DNA of 64,000 nt from Planctomycetota bacterium (GTDB lineage: Bacteria > Planctomycetota > Planctomycetia > Planctomycetales > Planctomycetaceae). A program made the translations under genes and the position numbers. Positions 18,571 to 28,600 of the stretch are shown here, one piece after another (the first letter of the stretch is position 1; every line of letters starts with the position of its first letter). A model generated the notes under the pieces. That model ran no database searches and was not told the origin of the DNA. It saw only the letters and a list, made by a program, of their open reading frames with translations. The stretch is from the NCBI GenBank assembly GCA_022600195.1, contig JAHZKX010000055.1:41785-105784 (forward strand). Reading direction: 5' to 3'.

Positions 18571-20397
18571 ATGCCGGAAGACTTCACTCATCATCCGACA
18601 CGCGAATTATTAGAAGGATTCGTGCACGGAAAACTAAACCTCACAGACCGGCAAATGGTTGAAAATCATGTGGATCTCTGCGACAGGTGCTGCGATATAC
18701 TCCGCAAAATCCCACACGATGAACTGGTACAGGAAATACGAGCTTTCACCACTTTGGATTTTGCCAGAAAAGAGACTTCGGGAGACACTCTGGCTTCAAA
18801 TGCCCCATTTGAGAATCCTGAAGCAGAGATTCCCCCTGCTCTTCTCAACCATGATCGGTACCAGATTATAAAACGACTGGGCGCGGGTGGTATGGGCACA
18901 GTCTATCTGGCTCAGCACCGAGTCATGGGAAGGACTGTCGCTCTAAAGGTGATCAATGATCGACTCCTGCAAAACGAAGCATTCGTGAAGCGATTTAGAC
19001 TGGAAATTGAAACAGCCGCCCGCTTGTCACATCCCAATATTGTCACAGCGTATGACGCAGTGCAGTTAGAGGACCTGCATTTTTTTGTGATGGAATATGT
19101 TGAAGGTATGGATCTGCAATCAATGGTAATAAGTCAGGGAAGGCTCTCTGTTCAGGAAGCCTCTGATTATATCTTGCAGACCGCATTGGGATTACAACAT
19201 GCACACGAAGGAAAAATGGTTCATCGGGATATCAAGCCACAAAACTTAATGTGTACTCCCGATGGAATCATCAAAATTCTTGATTTTGGACTGGCGCGTC
19301 TGATGAGATCGCAGGATGCCGAAAGTAAATTGACAGGTCTCACAGAAGAAGGTGTCACACTCGGAACCCCCGATTTTATTGCTCCGGAACAAGCCCGCGA
19401 TTCTCGGCAGGTTGATATTCGATCAGACATTTACAGTCTGGGATGCACGTTCTATTACCTGCTGGCAGGCGTTGTTCCCTTTCCGAATGGAACAGCAGTT
19501 GAAAAAGTGATTTCACATTGCGAATTTGCTCCGGAACCTCTGGTAAATTTTCGGAACGATATTCCCGATGCGGTTATTCAAATGATAGAGCGAATGATGG
19601 CCAAGAAGCCGGCTGACCGATTTCAAACGCCACAAGAATTGGCAGATGCGATCACAACATCCATCGTGTCTCGACAAATCCCCAATTCGCAGTCCTTGGG
19701 TACGAAGATTGAACGCGCTGAAGAACAAAATCTGTCCAGTCTGTTTTCGCGTCATCGAAGAACATTGGTCTCATCAATTATACTTATCTCAGCCGTGCTA
19801 ACATTGATCATCGCCTACTCCTTACCGCATTCAGCAGTCAACAATCCGGCGACTGCAAACTGGATCGATCTGATCCCGCCCATTAATCTTTCACAAGATG
19901 TTGTAGCGGGAGAATGGGCAAAGCGAGGAGCCGAACTTTCCGTCGATGCTGAAGAATGGGCTCGGCTGGCGCTGCCTTTTTCGCCACCAGATGAATATGA
20001 TTTTGAACTCCAATTCACACGCCATAGCGGAACGCAATCGATCGCGGTTTTCTTTGTTCTGGGGACCGGACAAGCTTCATTTGAAATTGATGCATGGGAT
20101 GAGCAGTTGGCGGGTATTCAGAACATCGATAATCTGGATATAAGAAATAATCCAACACGAGTCGCCCAAAAAAGTTTACGGAATGGCCAGACATATATCG
20201 TTCTGCTAAAAGTGCGACGTGGTACAGTCGAAGTATCCCTGGACGGAATCCCCTTGACCACTTTTAAAAGTGATGGCTCCAACCTGAGCATGCTCGATAC
20301 CTGGTCACTTCCCAGTTCGAAAAGCCTGGGAGTGGGTGCATATGACTCCTCAACGACATTCCATCGGATCCGTATCCGACCCGTGGAAAGTCGCTGA
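18571..20397 (+). CDS. Transmembrane Ser/Thr kinase with anti-sigma zinc finger
   Basis: 608 residues in four parts. Residues 1-60 hold the zinc-binding anti-sigma signature H33-x3-C37-x2-C40. Residues ~95-365 are a Hanks-type kinase with a glycine-rich loop (G-A-G-G-M-G-T-V-Y), K126 in V-A-L-K, catalytic D220 in V-H-R-D-I-K-P-Q-N, D238 in D-F-G-L-A-R and the A-P-E-Q substrate loop; all key residues are present. A single membrane helix lies at ~398-418, and ~190 residues of beta-rich DUF1080-like sensor domain lie outside. It directly follows the ECF sigma gene. The likely job is to sense an extracytoplasmic ligand and release or phosphorylate the sigma factor; the family and motifs are seen, the signalling direction is inferred. 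Confidence 0.92.
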   Translation: MPEDFTHHPTRELLEGFVHGKLNLTDRQMVENHVDLCDRCCDILRKIPHDELVQEIRAFTTLDFARKETSGDTLASNAPFENPEAEIPPALLNHDRYQIIKRLGAGGMGTVYLAQHRVMGRTVALKVINDRLLQNEAFVKRFRLEIETAARLSHPNIVTAYDAVQLEDLHFFVMEYVEGMDLQSMVISQGRLSVQEASDYILQTALGLQHAHEGKMVHRDIKPQNLMCTPDGIIKILDFGLARLMRSQDAESKLTGLTEEGVTLGTPDFIAPEQARDSRQVDIRSDIYSLGCTFYYLLAGVVPFPNGTAVEKVISHCEFAPEPLVNFRNDIPDAVIQMIERMMAKKPADRFQTPQELADAITTSIVSRQIPNSQSLGTKIERAEEQNLSSLFSRHRRTLVSSIILISAVLTLIIAYSLPHSAVNNPATANWIDLIPPINLSQDVVAGEWAKRGAELSVDAEEWARLALPFSPPDEYDFELQFTRHSGTQSIAVFFVLGTGQASFEIDAWDEQLAGIQNIDNLDIRNNPTRVAQKSLRNGQTYIVLLKVRRGTVEVSLDGIPLTTFKSDGSNLSMLDTWSLPSSKSLGVGAYDSSTTFHRIRIRPVESR

Positions 20398-20518
20398 CCC
20401 CTCTAAGAAACCTGCTGAATTACAGTTATTTCGCAGAAAATCTATCGAAACTCAGAAATCTTGCAAAATCATGGAATTTTTCTGAAAGGTTTCTTCCAGA
20501 ACTGCCATTTATCTCCTG

Positions 20519-20547
20519 TCGAATGATGCATGTGCATCGAAATTCGA
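20519..20547 (+). promoter_or_regulatory. Stem-loop upstream of LEPR gene
   Basis: TCGAAT and GATGCA (20519-20530) pair with TGCATC and ATTCGA (20533-20547), leaving a three-base bulge (GAA). The structure ends 20 bases before the ribosome site AGGAGAG at about 20569-20575. It could be a leader hairpin or an operator for the giant gene. Confidence 0.35.
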
Positions 20548-20579
20548 TAAAAACCGCATGCTTCAGCAGGAGAGTCATT

Positions 20580-23500
20580 ATGTCATTGTTCTCATATTTT
20601 AAATCGAGATTGAACAGAAATTCTCGCCGAAAAACTATCAGAAATATTGCGAGTTCCCCCTGTTCGATTTCGTTAGAGCAACTTGAACCACGTCTACTGC
20701 TTTCTGCTGATATGCCGGAATCGATTGCCGCCCTCAGCGATGAATTTGATGACAGCAGTACAATCAACGATTGGCAGCGAGTCTATCAGACTGAAGGCTG
20801 GAGTGCAGATCAGTTAAATGTCTGGGATGTCAATCAATCTCAAGCCGGAAGGATGGTCATGCAACCGCATACGGTAGTCTGGTTTGATGACTGGCGAGGC
20901 CCCATGGTTTACAAGGAAGTGACTGGTGACTTTGTCATCACCAGCCAAATACATATCACTGATCGCGACGAGATCGGTGGTAGCGATTCCGACAATGTCC
21001 CCGGTGATGGTCAGTTTTCGTTGGGGGGTGTCATGGTACGAACTCCACGTGATATTACAGACCCGTTGAGTGACTGGGCTCCCGGCAGCCGGGCAGATGA
21101 TGGCACAAATGATGGCGAAAACTATGTATTCCTGTCATTTGGTTATGCATACGCCAATGGTGCTAATGAATTTGGTCTGGAAGTCAAAACGACACGTAAC
21201 AGTGCCTCGCAACTTGAGGTGATTGGGCTCGGCCAGGATATCAATACCATTACAGTACAAACAGCGAGAATCGGGGATAGCATCATCACCATGTATCAGA
21301 TTCCAGGGCAGGCCTGGCAGGTACGCGACCGGTTTAGTCGACCCGACATGCCTGAAACTCTTCAAGTTGGTTTAGTCACATACACCGACTGGGAAAAAGC
21401 AAATGATTTTGATCCATTACTACATAATAATAGTGCACTAACCCCCGAAACGATCACAGATGACCCTAGTAACTGGCAGCCATATAACCCCGATTTGACT
21501 GCTGCCTTCGAGTATGCACGCTATGCCAGTCCTGATGTTCCAGCCGAGCTCCAAGGTGTCGACCTGACTGATAATGCCATTAGCGATGCACAATTACTCA
21601 GTTTTCTGGGAAATAATGCCAACCTGTCTCCTGATGGTACCACAGAGCTGACAGAGGTCATCGTGGAACCGATCACAGAAAGAATAATCGAATCGGGAGC
21701 AGGAGAAATTGAAGCATTCGTAATCAGACGATCTGGTGGCAATAATGAAGCCCCACTGATTGTGAATATCGGATTCTCAGGAACAGCCGTCATTAATGAA
21801 GATTTCTCTGCTTCTGCAACTACATCCGTCGTAATTCCTGCAGGATCGGACTCAACAACGGTCTTTCTTGAATCGATCAATGATAGCGAAGAAGAACGTG
21901 CCGAAACCATCCTGCTCAGCCTCATCAGCGGAAATGAATATCTTATTGGTCAGAGTTCTGAGGCTACGATCTCACTGAGAGATGATGATAGTAGCCTGGC
22001 AGTGGGAATGAACCTGGAACGCCATGTCGACTGGGGATCTGCCTGGATCTTTAAAGATGCTTTCCTGCGTGCTCGACCATGGGGTGCATTAGCCTATAAC
22101 CCACTCACCGGCGCACAGATGTGGCAATACCAGGCAGGAGATGGCCCTGAATTACAGGTTGATGAACAGGGTTGGATTGCTGAACTTCCAACCTGGGTAG
22201 CAGCTGATGGTATTGAATATCAGCAAATCGCCCAATCAGTCATCTTTACGGGTGCTGTCGAACAACCTGCTGGAATCTATCGAGCAGAGTGGGATGGGAC
22301 AGGTGAGGTTGCCATGCCATTTGTAATTGAAACGGGAACGACCTCCGAAGGCAGGAATTATGCTTTAGTAGATATGCCTGCGGGAGCGCACTTTGCAATT
22401 GATATTCGAAGTATAGATCCGTCCGACCCTATTCGAAATATCAATTTATGGATGCCTGATTACAACGGTGAAAGTCTGGTCATGGAAGACTGGCAGCCGG
22501 GAGACACTTCCTCGCCGTTTCATCCATTGTTCCTGGAGCGATTGGCTGGCTTTGACACCATCCGTTTTATGGATTGGCAAATGACAAACTACAATGCCGA
22601 AGTTGATACCTGGAACGAGCGTAGCCAACTGACTCATGCCTCTCAAGGAGATGCGACTTCTCAAGGATATTACGACTATACAGTGAATGGCGTCGCTCTG
22701 GAATATATGATTCAGTTGGCTAATGAGCTGGGTGCAAATCCCTGGTTCAACATGCCCTATGCTGCCAATGATGAATTCGTTCTCAATTTTGCCACGACTG
22801 TTCGAGATCATCTTGATCCGGAACTTGAAGCTTACGTTGAATGGTCAAATGAGCTCTGGAATGGTTTCTTCCCGGTTAACGGCTGGATTGGAGAGCAAAC
22901 GACATTACCAGAAAATAGCGGTCTTGGCTTTTTTGAAATTGCTGCACAGGAAATCGGACGTGACTTCGATATCTGGAGCGATGTGTTCACAGGACAGGAA
23001 GACCGCATCGTTCGCGTGGTTGCCGGACAGCAGAACAACCCATGGGTTCTCGAACAACTTTTGGCAAATTTGGATGGAAGGTTTGATGCAGTATCATCCA
23101 CAGCCTATGCAGGACTTGCAGATGATTTTGCAGCGGCAGCGGACGAGTATACAACAGCCGATGAAATCATCGACTCCTTACTGGAAGTCAGTATTCCCTG
23201 GTCTCGTGATCGAATGATTGAACACCGTGAAATCGCAGACCAGTACGAAGAACTTCTAGGCCGTGACATTCAGTATGTAACATATGAAAGCGGTTCTCAT
23301 GTTTTTGCTTTCAATTCGCCTCTGTATGGTACATCAGGTGAGGCGGCAGGTGTAGAAGCAATGTACAGCCCACGAATGTATGATGTTTATCAAAACCTGC
23401 TAAATGAAGCACGCGATGCAGGAGTCGATTTATATAACGAATTTACCTTTACCAGTCACTATGGAGCATCGCCTTATGGATCGTATGGTTTGCTCTACTC

Positions 23501-25454
23501 TTTAGATCAACCATTGGAAACGGCACACCAATACCAGTCAATTCTGGACTTCATGGAAACACAGCAGAATCCAGTCGTCCTGCCTCAGGTCATTGTTAAT
23601 ACTGCGACAGACAGTGTCCAGGAAGATCAGGGAGAATTGATATTTACGTTCCAACGACTGGGGGCACCGCTCGACCAACCACTGACGGTTTACTACAGCC
23701 TTGAAGGAACAGCCGCGAGTGGAATTGATTTTACCCCACCAGTAGGCATGATAACATTTGCCGCAGGCGAGAATGAGGCGACGCTTACCTTGACGACGAT
23801 TAACGATAACCAGGTCGAAGGTACCGAGTCTATTGAAGTGCATTTGCTTGAATCGGAAATGTATCTCCCGGGAGATGCGAGCTCTTCGGTGGCTACCATT
23901 CTTGACGATGATTTTGAAAGCATTGGCAGTCACACATTTTCGCACGCTCTGCCTGAACTCAACATTGATCTGCCAGAGAGCCATCCTGATGGCACTCTGC
24001 TGGAATACACCGCCACATTAGTTATTTCAGAACTTTCGAATTTGGATCAACAGCATGATTTTTTCACAGATGGTAATTATCACGAAAACTGGGGCGGTTT
24101 GAATGAACGCTGGATTCGTGGCGGAGATGACCAATGGTTCTATCTGACACCAAACGGGAACCTTAATCGCTGGGAAGGCAGTTTTCAGCAAAGTCAACTT
24201 CTCGCTGAACTCGATCCCTCTGTTTACGAAGATCCTATGCAACTGATTGATGTAATTGTCCCCGCGAATGTCATTTTTGATGGAAATCAACTGTCGATCA
24301 ATCCTTTAAATGGATTCATCGGTAATTTCGAAATTGACATGACTGTTTCGAATGGATCTGCAACTCAATCAGAGCGGATTACAATCGAAGTAATCAATGG
24401 GGCTCCGGTTATATCTGAAATCTCAAATCAATTGATGACAAAAAATCAGGGCGTATTGCAAATCCCAATTGATGCCCATGATCCTGACGGAGATGAACTT
24501 ACTCTATCAGCATTTATAGTTGACCCGCATTATCAACTTGATCAGGAACATGGCTTCTGGAATGAAGGTGATTTTTATACAAATTGGGGTGATCATCAGG
24601 AAAAATGGATTCGCGATAACAATTCGCACTGGCATTATTTATTGCCAAACGGCGAGCTGTATCGATGGAGCGGTGATTTCGAAACCAGTTCATTGGTGGC
24701 GACACTCACTCCTGAAACCTACGATGACCCAACTCTATTAACTGATGCCCAACCGATTGCAGTCAATGTCAGTATGGATGGCAATTCTGTACTGATCGAC
24801 TCCCAAAATGATTTTGTGGGAAGCTTTCAAGTGGCAGTGGTAGCCAATGATGGAACCAATCTGACGACTCAGTTATTCACAGTCGAAATTACCAATATTG
24901 CACCAATAATGGCCCCGTTCACAGACCAGGAACTGTTTTCGGGTGAAGAGCTACAACTTGACCTCAACGGTTTTGATGCCGATGGTGATGACCTGACATA
25001 CACAGTCGCGATTGAACAAAGTCTGGAATATCAATTGGATCAGAGTCATGGTTTCACAGCAGATGGAAATTACTATACGAATTGGGGAGGCCAACAGGAA
25101 AAGTGGATTCGTGATAACAATAATGCCTGGCACTACATCTTACCAAATGGTGAATTATACAGTTGGGGTGGAAGTTTTGAGTCCAGTACCTTGGTGGCGA
25201 GCCTCAGTTCTGATGTTTATGACACCCCGACCTTGCTGACAAATGCCCAACCGATACAAGTGACTGCAGAAATTGATGGGACTTCCTTACGTATTCAATC
25301 TGCGGATAATTTCACCGGAAACGTGCAGGTGGCTGTTACAGTGAGTGATGGAACAACATCAATCACATATTGGATGACTGTTCAAATCATTGAGACCCTC
25401 GACCCGCTCGACATGCTTTATAGTGACCTGGAGTTAATGGGTTCCTTAATTTGA
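20580..25454 (+). CDS. Giant LEPR-XLL exported protein with glycosidase-like core and three Trp-rich modules
   Basis: 1624 residues from ATG 20580, chosen because AGGAGAG lies just upstream; an in-frame ATG at 20523 has no such site. Residues 31-43 carry the planctomycete N-terminal surface motif L-E-Q-L-E-P-R-L-L-L-S. Then follow a DUF1349/LamG-like sandwich (~48-260), a Calx-beta domain (~365-465), a TIM-barrel-like region with the clan GH-A style Y-V-E-W-S-N-E-L-W-N near 750, and a second Calx-beta domain (~1000-1110). The C-terminus has three tandem modules starting near 1155, 1320 and 1486. Each has a ~70-residue unit (L-D-Q-x-H, N-W-G-G, W-I-R-D-N-N, W-H-Y-x-L-P-N-G-E-L-Y) plus a cadherin-like domain. 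It probably binds or degrades polysaccharide at the surface. Confidence 0.88.
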   Translation: MSLFSYFKSRLNRNSRRKTIRNIASSPCSISLEQLEPRLLLSADMPESIAALSDEFDDSSTINDWQRVYQTEGWSADQLNVWDVNQSQAGRMVMQPHTVVWFDDWRGPMVYKEVTGDFVITSQIHITDRDEIGGSDSDNVPGDGQFSLGGVMVRTPRDITDPLSDWAPGSRADDGTNDGENYVFLSFGYAYANGANEFGLEVKTTRNSASQLEVIGLGQDINTITVQTARIGDSIITMYQIPGQAWQVRDRFSRPDMPETLQVGLVTYTDWEKANDFDPLLHNNSALTPETITDDPSNWQPYNPDLTAAFEYARYASPDVPAELQGVDLTDNAISDAQLLSFLGNNANLSPDGTTELTEVIVEPITERIIESGAGEIEAFVIRRSGGNNEAPLIVNIGFSGTAVINEDFSASATTSVVIPAGSDSTTVFLESINDSEEERAETILLSLISGNEYLIGQSSEATISLRDDDSSLAVGMNLERHVDWGSAWIFKDAFLRARPWGALAYNPLTGAQMWQYQAGDGPELQVDEQGWIAELPTWVAADGIEYQQIAQSVIFTGAVEQPAGIYRAEWDGTGEVAMPFVIETGTTSEGRNYALVDMPAGAHFAIDIRSIDPSDPIRNINLWMPDYNGESLVMEDWQPGDTSSPFHPLFLERLAGFDTIRFMDWQMTNYNAEVDTWNERSQLTHASQGDATSQGYYDYTVNGVALEYMIQLANELGANPWFNMPYAANDEFVLNFATTVRDHLDPELEAYVEWSNELWNGFFPVNGWIGEQTTLPENSGLGFFEIAAQEIGRDFDIWSDVFTGQEDRIVRVVAGQQNNPWVLEQLLANLDGRFDAVSSTAYAGLADDFAAAADEYTTADEIIDSLLEVSIPWSRDRMIEHREIADQYEELLGRDIQYVTYESGSHVFAFNSPLYGTSGEAAGVEAMYSPRMYDVYQNLLNEARDAGVDLYNEFTFTSHYGASPYGSYGLLYSLDQPLETAHQYQSILDFMETQQNPVVLPQVIVNTATDSVQEDQGELIFTFQRLGAPLDQPLTVYYSLEGTAASGIDFTPPVGMITFAAGENEATLTLTTINDNQVEGTESIEVHLLESEMYLPGDASSSVATILDDDFESIGSHTFSHALPELNIDLPESHPDGTLLEYTATLVISELSNLDQQHDFFTDGNYHENWGGLNERWIRGGDDQWFYLTPNGNLNRWEGSFQQSQLLAELDPSVYEDPMQLIDVIVPANVIFDGNQLSINPLNGFIGNFEIDMTVSNGSATQSERITIEVINGAPVISEISNQLMTKNQGVLQIPIDAHDPDGDELTLSAFIVDPHYQLDQEHGFWNEGDFYTNWGDHQEKWIRDNNSHWHYLLPNGELYRWSGDFETSSLVATLTPETYDDPTLLTDAQPIAVNVSMDGNSVLIDSQNDFVGSFQVAVVANDGTNLTTQLFTVEITNIAPIMAPFTDQELFSGEELQLDLNGFDADGDDLTYTVAIEQSLEYQLDQSHGFTADGNYYTNWGGQQEKWIRDNNNAWHYILPNGELYSWGGSFESSTLVASLSSDVYDTPTLLTNAQPIQVTAEIDGTSLRIQSADNFTGNVQVAVTVSDGTTSITYWMTVQIIETLDPLDMLYSDLELMGSLI
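24042..25330 (+). repeat. Three tandem in-frame protein modules of 165-166 codons
   Basis: The repeats begin at 24042, 24537 and 25035, so the period is 495 then 498 bases. Copies 2 and 3 are closer to each other (Y-x-N-W-G, Q-E-K-W-I-R-D-N-N, W-H-Y, L-P-N-G-E-L-Y) than to copy 1 (N-E-R-W-I-R-G-G-D). This fits an old duplication followed by a more recent one. DNA identity is moderate rather than exact. Confidence 0.85.
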
Positions 25455-25602
25455 ATAACTGAAAACAGAATTGTACACATCCCTGTTAAAAAGAGGATCA
25501 TTCAGCTAGTCTAAACTAGTGAGTTTTCTGGCTGTCAATTCATTATCAGGCCTTGTGTTAGACGTTCATTGAATTGAAATAACACATCGCACTGTGATGT
25601 CA

Positions 25603-25632
25603 TTGACAGTCATAATCCGACTGACCTCTAAT
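25603..25632 (+). promoter_or_regulatory. Putative sigma-70 promoter of the PQQ/methyltransferase fusion gene
   Basis: A perfect TTGACA (25603-25608) is followed after 18 bases by TCTAAT (25627-25632). Transcription would start near 25639, giving a very short leader that contains the ribosome site GAGGAG just before ATG 25654. Confidence 0.5.
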
Positions 25633-25653
25633 CACATTACGAGGAGATTGTGC

Positions 25654-28600
25654 ATGTTTTCAAAAGTCGCGAGTTTAGCTAGTACTATTTGTTTCTGCTT
25701 TCTCGGAGGATTGTACATCTCTTCGCCAACAATGGCTGAGGACTGGCCGACCTGGCGTAACAATGCCCAACGGACCGCAGTCACTCCCGAGAAACTAGCA
25801 AATTCATTGAATTTACAATGGTCTCGACAACTGGGGCCACTCACACCAGCCTGGCCAGAAGATCCACGAATTCAATTTGATGCACACTATGAGCCAGTTG
25901 TCGTTGGGCAGACATTATTTGTTGGCTCATCCCGCAATGATTCCGTTACAGCCATTGACCTTTCCACAGGTGCGCAAAAGTGGAGATTCTATGCAAACGG
26001 CCCTGTGCGTTTTGCTCCCATTATTTTCGAAAACAATGTGTACTTTGCCGCCGACGATGGTCATTTTTACTGCCTGAATTCAGACGATGGAAAATTAAAG
26101 TGGAAGTTCCGTGCGGCGCCCAACGGTAGGAAAGCTCTGGCAAACGGGCGACTTTCTTCGGTCTGGCCGATCCGAGGTGGAGCGGTATTATCAGAGAGCA
26201 AAATCTATTTCACTTGTGGGGTCTGGCCCTTTGAAGGGACCTTTCTCTATACCTTAGATGCACAAACGGGCAAACCGCTGACGCCACCTAAACACGAAAT
26301 CAAAACGCTGAAAGATATCACTCCACAAGGATACCTTGTCAAAAACGACAATCGATTACTGATCCCCTGTGGTCGCTCGATCGCTGCCTGTCTGGATCTG
26401 AAAACAGATCAATTCATCTCACATAAGTATGGAAATCGAGCCACCAACTACCACGTCTCATCAATTGGACCGTACGTCTTTCATGGCGGGTCGACCTTCC
26501 AGATGGACGCAAAAAAAGAATACAAGGTCGCGGCTCGTCATCCGGTATTGACTGACAAGCTAGTTTTCTTCGGCACGGGCGGTAATGTTGTAGCTTACGA
26601 TTTAAAAAACCCGAAAATCGTCAAATCAAAGGATCGTAGAGGAAAGGAAGTCACCAATACGGTTCTCAATCAGATTTGGAATCTACCTCTACAGAAGTTG
26701 CATAATGTTCCGAAAGAAAAATACCCTGAATGGATCAAAACGCATCCGGCGCAGCTTAATCTAAAAGCCGGCAATCGCCTCTACGGCCATCAAGCCGATA
26801 AAATTTTTGCATTAGAACTGTCTGATGATGAAAAAACTGCAACGGTAAGCTGGAGCCAAACGATCAAAGGCAACCCGGCAACAATGATTGCTGCCAACGG
26901 GAAGCTGATTGTTGTCACTCAGGAGGGAGATTTGCTCTGTTATGGAGACAAACAGACCAAGACACATTTACTCTCTGAAGAGAATACTGAATTGACCTCC
27001 CGGCAGGATGAATGGACCGGAAAAACCAGCCAGTTACTGGAACTCACAAAAGCGGGTACCGGATATTGTCTTGTTCTGGGAACTGGCAGCGGCCGATTGA
27101 TTGAAGAACTGGTCCGTCAATCCAAGTTGGCAATAATCGCAGTAGAACCAGATAAAACTAAAGTCGAACTACAGAGAGCAAAACTGGATGCCGCTGGCGT
27201 GTATGGATCGCGGGTGATCGTACATCAGGGAGATCCACTGACCTTCGAACTACCAGCTTACATGGCTGAGTTAATCGTTTCGGAAGACATCTCATCACTC
27301 GAAAAGTCCGCTTCCCCGAAAGCCTGGGAAACCCTCTATCGATCGTTGCGCCCCTATGGTGGAAAAGCTTGCCTTGAGCTGACGGACGATTCATACAAGA
27401 CACTCGCTAATACAATCAAAAACAAGAAGCTTCCACAGGCAGATCTAAAACGCACAGAAGGATTTGAACTACTGTCTCGAATCGGTGCCTTGCCGGGCTC
27501 TGCGAACTGGACTCACGAGTATGGTGACGCATCCAATACCTTGATGTCACGAGATGAGTTGGTCAAAGCGCCGCTCGGAGTGCTTTGGTTTGGTGGACCA
27601 GCAGGTCACGGCGATTTGTTTTATAATCGTCACGACTGGGGCCCCAGTATGGCCGTCATTGAAGGTCGGATGTTTCTGCAAGGTCCAGGAAAATTAACGT
27701 CTGTCGATGTCTACACAGGTCGAATTCTATGGCAGATTCCTCTGATTGAAACAGAAGAAGACAATCCGGGGCGGCGGGGCCAGGGCTATAACGGTAAAGT
27801 GGTAGGCCATCATTTCATCGCCATTAAAGACAGTCTCTATCTGGTAACCAGCCAGAACACTTGCCTGAGGATTGATCCGGCAACGGGTAAAACTTTGGCC
27901 GAGATGAAATTACCCAACCCTGAGGACAGATGGGGGCGAATTCGCGTTCATGATGACCTCTTGCTGGTATCTGCATTTCGTATATCTAAAAAGATCGGCG
28001 AGAAATATGGCAAACTACCATTGGAGCTGGTTGCTTTGAACCGCCACTCGGGAAAAGTGGCATGGACGTACAAAGCCGACTTAAGCTTCCCTGTTGTCTC
28101 ATTGAGCGGCGATCGAATCTATGTTTTTGATGGTGCTCTCGAAAACTTTTACAAAGATTATAAACGTCGTGGCAATGTGCCCAAGGCATTGGAAGAACGA
28201 TACATCAAAGCGATCGATGTAAAATCGGGGAAGCTGCTTTGGAAACAACAGACCGATGTGGTTGGTTCCTGGTTATCCTACAGCGACCAGAAAGATGTAT
28301 TACTCATTACGAATCGCAATAGTATCTCGGCTTTTCGCGGGAAAAATGGGTCTGAACTTTGGAAAAAATATGCAACCGGCCAGGGATTTAAAGGACATCC
28401 TGAAAATCTGTGGGACAAGATCATTGTCTGGAACGATCGTATCCTTGATCAACGCGGACCTGGAAAATCTTATGATCTGGAAACCGGCGAACCAATACTG
28501 CGCACGAATCCGATTACGGGAAAACCAATTCCCTGGGAATTCACCAAGGCAGGTCATCATTGTAATTATGCCATTGCCAGCCCACACTTGATGACGTTCC

